Shown: positions 22,678 to 31,480, numbered from the stretch's first letter. The stretch: 34,711 nt of DNA from Cyanobacteria bacterium UBA8803 (GCA_003505715.1 DNXU01000448.1:6677-41387); one strand, 5' to 3'. Numbers and translations are program-made. The notes: generated by a model from the sequence alone, not told the origin.

Positions 22678-24612
22678 TCACAAGCAATCGGGGACTGGTA
22701 TTGATGGCTCTAGGGTTACTGCCCAATTTTGTGCCAGCGACCAGAGTTGATCGGGAGGTAAATTGCTGTTTGTCGCCTCTGATAGGCTCTTAATGGCCTT
22801 TGAGAAGACTTCGGTAGAAGGTAATTGACTGTAAACGGCCATGATTTTGGGATGATCCGTAGAGATAACTTTTTCCGTAGAGCATACCAGAGATTCGTGC
22901 AGTTTTTCGCCGGGACGCAAGCCTGTAAACTGAATAGGAATATCTAGATCTGGGGTCAGACCTGCTAGTTGAATCATTTGTTCTGCCAAGTCAAATATTT
23001 TCACGGGCTGACCCATATCTAAAATTAAGGTTTGACCGGATTGACCCACGGCAAGGCTTTGAATCACAAGCTGAGAGGCTTCGGGAGTGGTCATGAAGTA
23101 GCGAGTCATGGAGGGGTCGGTGATAGTGACAGGACCGCCTCGGGCAATTTGAGCTTTGAAGATGGGGACAACACTACCCCGACTGCCTAGGACGTTGCCA
23201 AACCGCACTACTAGAAAGCGAGTTTGGCTTTTATCCGCACAAGCTTTAACCATGAGTTCTGCCAAGCGCTTGCTTAACCCCATGAAGTTGCAGGGGTCAA
23301 CGGCTTTGTCGGTGGAAATCAGGACAAAGGCTTCGACACCGTGTTTGTCAGCAAGCTGGGCTAGGTGAGCGGAAGCGAGAGAATTGTTCTCTAGCGCTTC
23401 GGTGGGGTTGTGCTGCATTAAGGGGACGTGTTTGTGGGCAGCGGCATGAAAAATGATTTCGGGTTGCCAAGTTTTGAAGATTTTCTCAATGCGGGTTTGA
23501 TGCCGGATGTCAGCAATTATCGGAGTGGCATTAAGGTTGGGGAAGTTGCAGCGTAGTTCCTGCTCGATGTGGAAGATGCTATTTTCGCCACGCCCTAAGA
23601 GCAGTAGGTGTTGGGGTTCCAGACGTGCTAGCTGGCGACAGATTTCTGAGCCAATGGTGCCGCCTGCGCCTGTAACTAGAACTGTACGCTTGTAGATTTG
23701 CGATCGCGCCGAAGGAAATTGAGAGTTAAATTCTTCAGACAGCTCGAGCCTAACTTCGGGGCGTCCGAGAATGTCTTGAATTTGGATTTCTCTGGCTTGG
23801 GGAGTGAGGGAGCGATCGCGGAGAATTTCTGCCTGTCCCGGCAGGACTTTTAGTTTGAGGGAGGTGCCGCGAGCTAGGTTGACAATTTTGCGAATTTGTG
23901 ATGCCTTGGCGGAGGGCATGGAAATAAGTACTTCGTCGGCATTCAGGCTTTGGGCGATCGCTAGGAGTTGGTCACAAGACCCGACAACTGGCACTCCTTC
24001 AACTTTACGGCCTATCTTGGTTTTGTCATCATCGACAAACCCGACAATTTCCAGATTAAGTTGGGGGTTTTGTCGCACTTCCTGGACAATTTGGCAACCC
24101 GCTATACCCGCTCCCACCAGCAATACTCGCTGTCGCTCGATAGGGCGATGTCCTTTTCTCAGAGTACGGCGAGAGATGCGACTCAATTGATGCTTTTGGA
24201 CTGACCAGCGACGAGCGTATCGCAGGGCAGTCATTCCCATCAGGCAATAGCTCCAGTCAATTGCAGCAACCCCTAAGGGAATCCCATCGAAGGATTGAAA
24301 GCGGGGAATAATTAAGCGAGTGATAACTAGAACCAGCAGGGAATAGAGGGTAACTACATTAAATAACAAAGTGGCATCTTTAGGTCCAAATAGACGCCAG
24401 ATTTGCTGGTAGAGTCCAAAAGCTGTATGGAAAAGCAAACGACCGGGGATAGCTAGCAACGGCAGCATCCACGCCAGGGTTTGATAGGTAGGGGGAATAT
24501 CGCCGTCGAAGCGGAACCAGAAGGCAAGACTGCAAGCATACCAGGCAACAAATGCATCCAAGCTGAGCTGTCCTAGCCGATATATAGAGGGGAAGAGCCT
24601 TTTTTTTGGCAT
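22678..24612 (-). CDS. Membrane-bound nucleotide-sugar dehydratase/epimerase, FlaA1/CapD family (long form)
   Basis: The first 140 residues hold four membrane helices. A CoA-binding-like Rossmann domain follows (VLLVGAGIAGCQIV, about 163-176). The catalytic SDR domain then begins with VLVTGAGGTIGSEICRQLA (about 311-329). Its active site is STDKAVDPCNFMGLSKR (about 433-449), where the usual tyrosine is methionine (MxxxK), as in long FlaA1/CapD/WbpM-type UDP-N-acetylglucosamine 4,6-dehydratases. RPGEKLHE is near the end. The reaction makes UDP-4-keto-6-deoxy-N-acetylhexosamines for rare amino sugars. The frame opens with TTG at 24627; the ATG at 24612 is preferred because MPKKR leads straight into the first helix. 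It lies 51 bases downstream of the Wzz-like gene, probably in one transcript. Confidence 0.92.
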   Translation of the reverse strand: MPKKRLFPSIYRLGQLSLDAFVAWYACSLAFWFRFDGDIPPTYQTLAWMLPLLAIPGRLLFHTAFGLYQQIWRLFGPKDATLLFNVVTLYSLLVLVITRLIIPRFQSFDGIPLGVAAIDWSYCLMGMTALRYARRWSVQKHQLSRISRRTLRKGHRPIERQRVLLVGAGIAGCQIVQEVRQNPQLNLEIVGFVDDDKTKIGRKVEGVPVVGSCDQLLAIAQSLNADEVLISMPSAKASQIRKIVNLARGTSLKLKVLPGQAEILRDRSLTPQAREIQIQDILGRPEVRLELSEEFNSQFPSARSQIYKRTVLVTGAGGTIGSEICRQLARLEPQHLLLLGRGENSIFHIEQELRCNFPNLNATPIIADIRHQTRIEKIFKTWQPEIIFHAAAHKHVPLMQHNPTEALENNSLASAHLAQLADKHGVEAFVLISTDKAVDPCNFMGLSKRLAELMVKACADKSQTRFLVVRFGNVLGSRGSVVPIFKAQIARGGPVTITDPSMTRYFMTTPEASQLVIQSLAVGQSGQTLILDMGQPVKIFDLAEQMIQLAGLTPDLDIPIQFTGLRPGEKLHESLVCSTEKVISTDHPKIMAVYSQLPSTEVFSKAIKSLSEATNSNLPPDQLWSLAQNWAVTLEPSIPVPDCL

Positions 24613-24663
24613 GAAACGCACATCCAAGACAAAATTGGCAGCAACCTGCTAGCATACCTTGGC

Positions 24664-25506
24664 TTAAAGGTCTTGGCTACTGTTCATTTTGTTCCTGGAT
24701 AGTTCTTCTTTGAGACGGCTGACTTGGTCGAGGATAATAGCAGCGAGGACGCTGACCATAAAGCTGGCGATAACAGCAATTACCACTACCTTCATGGGAG
24801 AGCGATGCGGTGGGGGTTCATGTGATTCACTCAAAATCTGCACTGAGATAAATTGAGAGGTAAACTCGGCGAGATTTTTCTTGGCTTGCTCCAGATACTG
24901 TCGGTCAAATTCTAGCTCAACCATTTCGGCAAGCTGCTTAGCGCGTTGTAGCTCTAGTACCCCTAGCCTATATTCGTTGGTTGGAGAAAATTGTGTACTT
25001 TGCTGTGCCACTTGGTCTAGAATTTGCTTGTTTCTCTTGAGCTTGATTCCGATGGAAGTCAGGCTAGTCTCTATGGATTGATTCATGATTCCTTCAAAGC
25101 CTGTTTCAATTTGGCGAACCACTTTTGAGCCAGTATCGTTCAACATGCTTAAGTTGCTAGATGCCAACGTTACAGCAATTTGCTGGGTTATGGGGTCGTA
25201 TTTAGGCTCACCTGCCAGCTGGTTTAGCTTGGAATTTTTCACAAACTGGACGGCTAAGGTACTGGCTTGGTTAACATCTATTACCGGGAATCCTGATACT
25301 GGAGTGGGTGCAGGTCTAAGTGACAGCGTTAACTGTTTCTGGTACTGTATAGATTTAGGTTGGATGAGGAATAGGGCGATCGCAGCCGCAGATAGCCCGA
25401 TGGTTGTCACTGCTATAAATTTACCGTTGCGGTAAAAAAAGTGAAGAATATCTAACAGACAAATTTCATCCCCATCCTGGATTCGGCTGGATTCGGTTTG
25501 TTGCAT
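24664..25506 (-). CDS. Wzz-type polysaccharide chain-length determinant protein
   Basis: Its short cytoplasmic start (CLLDILHFFYRNGKF) is typical of Wzz proteins and is followed by a first helix (about 30-50). A periplasmic region of about 180 residues rich in helix follows, then a proline-bearing segment (EPPPHRSPMK) leading into a second helix (about 240-262). It sets polymer length together with a polymerase. At about 280 residues it lacks the C-terminal tyrosine-kinase domain of Wzc, and no separate kinase is in the window. Starts are ambiguous: AAGGAGGG (25518-25525) lies 9 bases from a TTG at 25509 and 12 from the ATG at 25506. It is divergent from the nucleotide-sugar dehydrogenase gene. 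Confidence 0.87.
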   Translation of the reverse strand: MQQTESSRIQDGDEICLLDILHFFYRNGKFIAVTTIGLSAAAIALFLIQPKSIQYQKQLTLSLRPAPTPVSGFPVIDVNQASTLAVQFVKNSKLNQLAGEPKYDPITQQIAVTLASSNLSMLNDTGSKVVRQIETGFEGIMNQSIETSLTSIGIKLKRNKQILDQVAQQSTQFSPTNEYRLGVLELQRAKQLAEMVELEFDRQYLEQAKKNLAEFTSQFISVQILSESHEPPPHRSPMKVVVIAVIASFMVSVLAAIILDQVSRLKEELSRNKMNSSQDL

Positions 25507-25584
25507 CAATTTACTTACCCTCCTTGACTGGAAATTAGAGTTAGCATACCACCAAAGAATGATAGCAGCGTGAGATTGAATTAG
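25507..25584. promoter_or_regulatory. Divergent spacer between wzz-like and wbpA-like genes
   Basis: About 75 bases separate the two start codons, so both promoters must sit here or overlap the genes. TTGACT (25524-25529) on the plus strand resembles a -35 for the dehydrogenase, but no good -10 is found 17 bases on (TACCAC). The Wzz-like gene's ribosome-binding site AAGGAGGG overlaps the left part on the minus strand. Confidence 0.3.
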
Positions 25585-26913
25585 ATGGATGATGCACTCA
25601 AAATATTAAATAGCTTGCAAGAGAAAATTAGAAACCATTCTGCTATTGTTGGTGTAGTGGGATTGGGATATGTTGGCCTTCCCTTTGCAGTTGAAAAAGC
25701 GAAGGTTGGCTTTCAGGTACTGGGTATTGAACAAAATCCAAGTCGAGCTGAGCGAGTTAATCAGGCTGATAACTATATCGCTGATGTTAAAGATGAAGAC
25801 CTGGAGCAGGTAGTTAAGAGTGGCCAGCTCAAAGCGCTCTCAAGCTTTGCCCTAGTACCGGAAATGGATGTCATCGTCATCTGCGTACCTACCCCATTAA
25901 CGAAGAATCTGACGCCGAACTTAAGTTATATAGAAAATGTTACTCAAGAAATTGCCAAATACCTCAAACCTGGTCACCTCCTAACGTTGGAATCAACTAC
26001 CTATCCCGGCACGACTGATGAAGTGATGCGTCCGATGCTAGAGCAAACCAGTGGTTTAAAGCAAGGGCAAGATTTTTTCCTGGCTCATTCTCCGGAACGG
26101 GTAGATCCGGGGAACAAACGCTACACCACTAAAAATACGAGTAAAGTTGTGGGAGCCTCCGATCCCCATTCCCTGGAAGTGGCAGTGCTGTTCTACGAAC
26201 AAACCATTGAGCATGTAGTGCCAGTTAGCAGCGCTAAGGCAGCTGAGTTGGTTAAGGTGTTTGAGAATACGTTCAGGGCTGTCAATATTGCCTTGGTGAA
26301 TGAGTTGGCCTTGTTGTGCGATCGCATGAATCTAAATGTATGGGAGGTATTAGATGCAGCTAACACTAAACCGTTCGGGATTATGTCGTTCTATCCAGGA
26401 CCAGGAGTAGGTGGTCACTGTATTCCCATCGATCCCCATTACTTGGAGTGGAAAGCTAAGGAATTTAACTTTGAAACGCATTTTATTGCTTTAGCTGGTG
26501 AGATTAACCGACGGATGCCAGAGTTCGTGCGAGAAAAAGTGCGGAGAGTACTCAACAATTTAGGCATTGCTCCCTCAAAAGCTAAGGTGCTGGTGATGGG
26601 GGTGGCTTACAAAAAAGATCTGGCTGACTGGCGAGAATCACCAGCGTTGGAAGTCATGGGTTGTCTTGTGGAGGATCGGGTGAATATTACCTACTACGAC
26701 CCTTACGTGCCGAAGATTCAATTAGGAGGAGAAAGTTTCCAGTCAGTTGAACTCACAGATGATGCTATCAGAGCAGTTGACCTAGTAATTATTGCCACCG
26801 ACCATAGCCAGATTGATTACGTCAAACTGGTAGAGAAAGCCAAAGCCGTTCTGGATACGCGGGGTGTAACTAGAAATTTGAACTGTGAAAAGGAAAAGGT
26901 GACGCTGTTGTGA
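25585..26913 (+). CDS. Nucleotide-sugar 6-dehydrogenase (WbpA/WecC/TviB-like)
   Basis: This enzyme oxidises a UDP-hexosamine at C6 to the uronic acid, using NAD. The N-terminal domain has IVGVVGLGYVGLPFA (21-35) and CVPTPLTKNLTPNLSYI, the middle has HSPERVDPGNKRY (168-180), and the catalytic cysteine is C279 in PGPGVGGHCIPIDP. The C-terminal domain has VMGVAYKKDLADWRESPALE. The length of 442 residues is standard. With the oxidoreductase and acetyltransferase downstream it reconstructs the first steps of the WbpA-WbpB-WbpE-WbpD route from UDP-GlcNAc to UDP-diacetamido-glucuronic acid, so UDP-GlcNAc is the likely substrate. The stop overlaps the next start (GTGA), indicating coupling. The family is certain; the exact substrate is inferred from context. 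Confidence 0.94.
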   Translation: MDDALKILNSLQEKIRNHSAIVGVVGLGYVGLPFAVEKAKVGFQVLGIEQNPSRAERVNQADNYIADVKDEDLEQVVKSGQLKALSSFALVPEMDVIVICVPTPLTKNLTPNLSYIENVTQEIAKYLKPGHLLTLESTTYPGTTDEVMRPMLEQTSGLKQGQDFFLAHSPERVDPGNKRYTTKNTSKVVGASDPHSLEVAVLFYEQTIEHVVPVSSAKAAELVKVFENTFRAVNIALVNELALLCDRMNLNVWEVLDAANTKPFGIMSFYPGPGVGGHCIPIDPHYLEWKAKEFNFETHFIALAGEINRRMPEFVREKVRRVLNNLGIAPSKAKVLVMGVAYKKDLADWRESPALEVMGCLVEDRVNITYYDPYVPKIQLGGESFQSVELTDDAIRAVDLVIIATDHSQIDYVKLVEKAKAVLDTRGVTRNLNCEKEKVTLL

Positions 26914-27854
26914 GTGGAGTGATTGTGGTTGGTGCCGGGAACTGGGGCAAAAATTTAGTTCGTAATTTTTATGAATTGGGTGCATTGGTTGGTGTAGCGG
27001 AGGTGAATCCAGATCTACGGGTAGGGGTTACCGCTGCCTATGGAGATGTAGCCATCTATACCGACTATCAAGAAGTTTTGGCAACCGATGTTCAGGCAGT
27101 GGTGTTAGCGACACCTGCGCCGACTCATTACCAAATGGCGATGGCTGCCTTAGAAGCTGGAAAGGATGTTTTTGTTGAAAAGCCGATGACCTTAAGGACA
27201 CAGGAGGCGAGACTGTTGGCAGAATACGCTGAGGCGCATTCGCGCATCCTGATGGTGGGACATCTGTTGCTTTATCAACCTGCGATCACCTGGATGCGCG
27301 ATTATATAGCGAGTGGTAAGGCTGGAGAAGTGCAGCACGTCACTACTCAAAGGGTAAAGTTAGGTAAGGTTCGTACTGAGGAAAATGTTTGGTGGTCGTT
27401 TGCTCCCCATGATATTTCAGTTGTGCTAGACCTGTTAGGTAATCCTAAGATTAAGAGCGTGCAAGCTTACGGCCATGCCATCTTACAGCCGGGGATTGAA
27501 GATAACGTCCATGTAGACCTTGGGTTCGAGGGAGGTCAAACAGCACATATTCACTGTTCCTGGTACTGGCCAATTTTACAAAGGAGTACGGTAGTGATTG
27601 CTAATGAGCAAATGTTGATTTACGATGAGGTTTCGCAAACGGTCACAGTACATGATAAAGGCGTGGATATACAGTTAAACAATCGCGATCGCGGGAGTTG
27701 GAGTGTAAAAGTAGCGGCTTCTGAACCGCTAAAAATGGAGTGCGAACACTTTCTTCACTGCCTGAATACTCGCGAACATCCTCGTTCAGATGGCTGGAAT
27801 GGAGTAGCGGTAGTGGAAATTCTACAGAAGGCTCAGGAGGTGCTCGGTGGCTGA
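26910..27854 (+). CDS. Gfo/Idh/MocA-family oxidoreductase, WbpB-like
   Basis: NAD(P)-dependent oxidoreductase predicted to oxidise the C3 hydroxyl of UDP-N-acetylglucosaminuronate to a 3-keto sugar, preparing it for transamination. The Rossmann domain begins with VIVVGAGNWGKNLVRNF (4-20). The family's EKP motif is VFVEKPMTL (87-95). The C-terminal beta-sheet domain includes the FAPHDISVVLDL helix with a likely active-site histidine. It starts with GTG at 26910, overlapping the upstream stop by 4 bases, and overlaps the downstream gene by 8 bases. The 314-residue length is usual. No 3-aminotransferase (WbpE) follows, so the chain is broken in this operon and must be completed from elsewhere. 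Confidence 0.9.
   Translation: MSGVIVVGAGNWGKNLVRNFYELGALVGVAEVNPDLRVGVTAAYGDVAIYTDYQEVLATDVQAVVLATPAPTHYQMAMAALEAGKDVFVEKPMTLRTQEARLLAEYAEAHSRILMVGHLLLYQPAITWMRDYIASGKAGEVQHVTTQRVKLGKVRTEENVWWSFAPHDISVVLDLLGNPKIKSVQAYGHAILQPGIEDNVHVDLGFEGGQTAHIHCSWYWPILQRSTVVIANEQMLIYDEVSQTVTVHDKGVDIQLNNRDRGSWSVKVAASEPLKMECEHFLHCLNTREHPRSDGWNGVAVVEILQKAQEVLGG
27835..27840 (+). promoter_or_regulatory. Ribosome-binding site fixing the acetyltransferase GTG start
   Basis: A perfect AGGAGG lies inside the end of the oxidoreductase gene, 6 bases before the GTG at 27847. It supports a GTG start overlapping the upstream gene. Confidence 0.7.
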
Positions 27855-28428
27855 TTATTTTATCCATGATTCAGCCTATGTGGATGAAGGTGCTGAGATT
27901 GGACAAGGAACTAAGATTTGGCACTTTTGTCACATTATGGGCAAGGCGAGAATTGGCCAGAATTGTTCCCTAGGGCAGAATGTCTTCGTCGCTAATAATG
28001 TGGTAATTGGTGATGGCTGTAAGATTCAGAATAATGTTTCCCTCTATGAAGGAGTGATTCTCGAAGACTACGTGTTTTGTGGACCAAGTATGGTTTTTAC
28101 TAATATAAAAACACCCCGATCTGAATTTCCTAGAAATACCAGCAACGATTACGCAAGGACATTGGTGAAGCGCGGGGTAAGTATTGGAGCAAACGCTACG
28201 ATTGTTTGCGGGGTGACGCTGCATGACTATGCATTTGTGGCAGCAGGGGCAGTGGTGACAAAGGATGTGCCTGCTTACGGTATCGCTGCTGGGGTTCCGG
28301 CAAAAATCACGGGTTGGATCAGTTCATATGGCGATGTGCTGGAATTTGATAGTAAAGGCTATGCGATCGACTCAACAGGTGCAAGATATCAACAAATATC
28401 AGAAATAAAAATAATAAAATCAATCTGA
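27847..28428 (+). CDS. wbpD: UDP-amino-sugar N-acetyltransferase, WbpD/WlbB-like
   Basis: A left-handed beta-helix (hexapeptide-repeat) enzyme that acetylates the 3-amino group of a UDP-2-acetamido-3-amino-uronic acid, using acetyl-CoA. Isoleucine/valine-led hexapeptides run from about residue 10 to 150 (IGQNCSLGQNVFVANNVVIG). The subgroup's signature is TNIKTPRSEFPRN followed by DYARTLVKRGVSIGANATIV, and the end is AYGIAAGVPAKITGW. These match WbpD/WlbB closely, making this the best-identified member of the operon. The GTG at 27847 is backed by AGGAGG 6 bases upstream. It is the last gene on this strand and its 3' end overlaps the convergent membrane-protein gene by 9 bases. Confidence 0.9.
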   Translation: MADYFIHDSAYVDEGAEIGQGTKIWHFCHIMGKARIGQNCSLGQNVFVANNVVIGDGCKIQNNVSLYEGVILEDYVFCGPSMVFTNIKTPRSEFPRNTSNDYARTLVKRGVSIGANATIVCGVTLHDYAFVAAGAVVTKDVPAYGIAAGVPAKITGWISSYGDVLEFDSKGYAIDSTGARYQQISEIKIIKSI

Positions 28429-30372
28429 ACGAGCAGTTGAAAGGATAATGAATCGGTCATTTTGGTAGACAACTGGTAGAGTGCTTGCCTTCTTCATTTG
28501 ACTTTTAAGTAATACAAAATAATCGATATCATAACGATTTGCTATACTTAAGCGCCATTCATCTCCATAATTATAATAACGTTCTTTAATATCTTCTGTT
28601 AACAAAGTAAATCCATAAAGAGAGGGACTATAATGAAGATAATTTTCCAATTTAAGATGAAATTCATTAATATGTCTCAATCCCTCCTGGTAAGCTTTAA
28701 AATCTGACTTGTAAATCCAAGAAGTATGTAGCCATTCATGCAGATTACCAAATGAGCTTCGCTGGGAATAATCTCTCCAACCATAGCTAATAGTGGGATC
28801 AACCATGAAAAGAGCATCTTGTGCTGTATGGGTTTTTGACCATATTTGAGCGGCTTTAAATTCATGATATAGGGTAACTTCTTCGGCGCTTAGTTGTTGA
28901 TTAATTGTCCAGGATATAGGCAAAGAAATAAAGAATATAACAGCTATTATTTGAAATAAATAATTATTAAGCCATTGCCTTTTTACTAGAATCATTAGCA
29001 AACCAATGATACTGATTAAGAGAAAACGTCGAGATGCCCATCCAGTATAAGCAGTTGATGTCCATGACCCTGCCAGCCCAATTGCTACATAGATACCGAT
29101 TAATATTATACTCAAGGCAACCAGTCCACTAACTAGCAAATTTCCCAATTTATTCCATTGACCTCGGCATACATTAAGCCATGCTGGTGCTACCAGCAGA
29201 ATTGACAAGAGGAGAGGAAAACCAGGTTGGAAAAGAAAAGGGGAAATAAGAATTAGTACAGCTATGATAGGCCGCCATTTTTGGGCTGAGTTAAATTCTT
29301 TGCATAGCCCTTCAACGACATAAATTAAACCAACCGTAACTACTAAATCATTGGCTCGATGGAGGGAAAGCTTAATTACCGTTGGACTGATAGTTACCAC
29401 AGAGAATATAACCCCTATCACCACCAAGATTAGCATGGCTAAAATGCCGCCAATAATCTTGCGATCAGCATCGCTAATACTAGAAGTTCGAGTGATATAA
29501 AAAGTAAATAATATTAAAAAAGAAATAAACGGAATAAACCGTTCCTCGTGGCGGCTTGTAAACAGACCATAATCAACAGGATACCAATGAAAACTGCCAA
29601 ATTTACTTAATTCAAACCAGATGTAATTAGGGAAAGATCCACCTGTAATATCGCTAGGATCTGTTACTGCAAACATCCAGATTGTAGCAAGTACTAAAAA
29701 TAACCCACCAGCAGCCAGAATAGAAGGTTTTAGTATCTCTCGTGGTTTGCTCAGCAAACCACCTAATATAAATACTCCACCCATTAAGCCCATGGTTATG
29801 TGACAAGTGAAGGAACCTACAAGCAGGAGTGCAGAAAGGATAGAACGTCTCTGAAGTATCAGAGCAATAACAAATAGCCGCAGAGCGTCAGCAAAGATGT
29901 AATACAATCCCCAAAAAGTATTTTGCCCGAATCGGGCAAGGTTCATTTCCCGGGCATCGCTGGCAATGATCAGGACTATCACCAAAATTGATACGATAGT
30001 TGGAGCATTAGGTTTAATAGTTCGCGTCAAAGTCAGGATAGCTAATGAAAGAATAACGTACTCAAAGCCAATAAAAATGGGCAGTAAAGTCTCTGGCGGA
30101 ATACCAAGAACCGCATAGGCCAAGGGATAAACTTGCATAATGGCGGATTTGGCATAAACCTCTATTCCACTGGGAAAGTCTTGGATAAAGTTGTGCGGGT
30201 TAAATTGTTTATAAACATACAGCATGGGAGAAAACCCACCCCAGGCATACCATATATCTATATTGCGTATTTTTTCCCACCATACAAATATCCCAAAGAG
30301 AATTAGGGCTGTATATTGTGGGGGTGGTGACGAAAATTTTCTAGCTAAGCGTGAAAGGTAAGGATATAGCAT
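28420..30372 (-). CDS. Large polytopic membrane protein of unknown function
   Basis: A 650-residue integral membrane protein with some 12-14 hydrophobic helices spread over residues 20-490, followed by a soluble C-terminal region of about 150 residues rich in tryptophan and tyrosine. Visible landmarks are RNIDIWYAWGGFSP near the start, HITMGLMGG, LHRANDLVVT and the tail ISYGWRDYSQRSSFG. It looks like cyanobacterial membrane proteins found in polysaccharide clusters, possibly GT-C-like or a DUF6798-type protein, but I cannot assign a function. The gene is AT-rich. The ATG at 30372 has only a weak AGG nearby, and a TATAAT box lies 39 bases upstream. It is convergent with wbpD and overlaps it by 9 bases. 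Confidence 0.8.
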   Translation of the reverse strand: MLYPYLSRLARKFSSPPPQYTALILFGIFVWWEKIRNIDIWYAWGGFSPMLYVYKQFNPHNFIQDFPSGIEVYAKSAIMQVYPLAYAVLGIPPETLLPIFIGFEYVILSLAILTLTRTIKPNAPTIVSILVIVLIIASDAREMNLARFGQNTFWGLYYIFADALRLFVIALILQRRSILSALLLVGSFTCHITMGLMGGVFILGGLLSKPREILKPSILAAGGLFLVLATIWMFAVTDPSDITGGSFPNYIWFELSKFGSFHWYPVDYGLFTSRHEERFIPFISFLILFTFYITRTSSISDADRKIIGGILAMLILVVIGVIFSVVTISPTVIKLSLHRANDLVVTVGLIYVVEGLCKEFNSAQKWRPIIAVLILISPFLFQPGFPLLLSILLVAPAWLNVCRGQWNKLGNLLVSGLVALSIILIGIYVAIGLAGSWTSTAYTGWASRRFLLISIIGLLMILVKRQWLNNYLFQIIAVIFFISLPISWTINQQLSAEEVTLYHEFKAAQIWSKTHTAQDALFMVDPTISYGWRDYSQRSSFGNLHEWLHTSWIYKSDFKAYQEGLRHINEFHLKLENYLHYSPSLYGFTLLTEDIKERYYNYGDEWRLSIANRYDIDYFVLLKSQMKKASTLPVVYQNDRFIILSTARSD

Positions 30373-30410
30373 GAACCTATCAAATTAAATATATCTAATC
30401 AAATCAAAAA

Positions 30411-30416
30411 ATTATA
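30411..30416 (-). promoter_or_regulatory. Candidate -10 box for the 650-residue membrane protein gene
   Basis: A perfect TATAAT on the minus strand, with its last base 38 bases before the ATG at 30372. No good -35 lies 16-18 bases further up (TGGGTG), and the surrounding spacer (30373-30475) is very AT-rich, so the match may be chance. Confidence 0.3.
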
Positions 30417-30475
30417 TAGATCAGCACAAATACCACCCAGAAGAAGGAAAAGGATATATTTGTAATTTATAAATA

Positions 30476-31447
30476 TTATTTCAAATCTGTTCGGTAGGGC
30501 TTTAGCGTAAAGTTTAACATATAGGGTTTTTGCTTAAGCAAGTTAGCTAGAATTAGCTCAACAAATCCTATTATATTTCCGAAAAATCTAATAGATTTTA
30601 GCGGAGCGTTAGGGCGACCGTATATTTGCTTAAAATGAGTACAATTGAGACCAAATTTTTCTTGTATCATTTGGAGGTAATTGGTTTTATCTAAAATATA
30701 AAATTGTCCTTGAGGAAACTGTTTTTTGAAAAAGTATTCTACTCCATCTAATCCAGGACAAGGCTCGACCAACGCAATTTCTCCTCCTGGAGATAATGCG
30801 TTTTTGGCTTTTTGAATAGTTGTGATAGGATCTCTAGTTCTATAAAAGACACCACGAAAAATTATCACGTCAAACTTAGTCTCATCAAAATTAATATGTT
30901 CTAGTTCACCTTGTTTACAAGTAAAGCCCATTTGAGTTAGCCTTTGTACTAAGGCTGGATGAATTTCAGTGCCCATAACATGGTTACCTAAATCTTGATA
31001 GATAGAAAGAAACTCTCCAAAACCACAACCAATATCGCATATCCGTAATCCTTTAGGTTCTAGAGTAATATAAGGAACTTGAAATACCGATAAAGAGAAA
31101 GTTTCAAGCAGTCTGGAGAGTGATAGGGGCTGATGTAAATAACGGAGGGTCTCTTTTATATATTTTTTGCGAATTACCTGAAGGCAGCTCTCATTAAAGT
31201 AGTTTAAGTCACTATAAGATTTTTGATATAGCTTTTCAAAAGCTGCAATTTCATAAATATGAGATGGGTAGGCGATGCCGCAATCTCTACAGTGATATAG
31301 TTTCCCGTAAATGTTGGGTAAGTTTCTGTTAGCTTCAGCAGTCTCATGATAGCTAATTGCGTGAAGAACTGGATGATTTGATTGTTTACAAAAAGGACAT
31401 CCTTCCCTTTCGGTGAAAAAGTGGTTTTGTGTCATTAGCGAATACAT
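30476..31447 (-). CDS. Class I SAM-dependent methyltransferase with N-terminal zinc ribbon
   Basis: A predicted glycan or sugar methyltransferase. The N-terminus has two CxxC pairs (CPFC at 17-20, CRDC at about 53-56) forming a zinc ribbon, then a helical linker, then the Rossmann core: GLRICDIGCGFGEFLSIY, MGTEIHPALVQRL, FDVIIFRGVFYRTRDP and LSPGGEIALVEPCPG. The usual EHL after motif IV is replaced by FYRTRDP. The architecture parallels the methyltransferase at 1335-2177, but the two differ enough in length and sequence not to be recent duplicates. An internal ATG at 31435 could also be the start. It follows the radical SAM gene after 33 bases and is probably cotranscribed with it. Confidence 0.87.
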   Translation of the reverse strand: MYSLMTQNHFFTEREGCPFCKQSNHPVLHAISYHETAEANRNLPNIYGKLYHCRDCGIAYPSHIYEIAAFEKLYQKSYSDLNYFNESCLQVIRKKYIKETLRYLHQPLSLSRLLETFSLSVFQVPYITLEPKGLRICDIGCGFGEFLSIYQDLGNHVMGTEIHPALVQRLTQMGFTCKQGELEHINFDETKFDVIIFRGVFYRTRDPITTIQKAKNALSPGGEIALVEPCPGLDGVEYFFKKQFPQGQFYILDKTNYLQMIQEKFGLNCTHFKQIYGRPNAPLKSIRFFGNIIGFVELILANLLKQKPYMLNFTLKPYRTDLK

Positions 31448-31480
31448 TAAATAGAAGTTTATTTGAAAAACTATAAAAAC

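Noticed and set aside
23804..24204. Plus-strand ORFs of 128 and 78 residues opposite the FlaA1/CapD-like gene
   Set aside because: Arginine/serine-rich shadow frames antisense to conserved SDR motifs.
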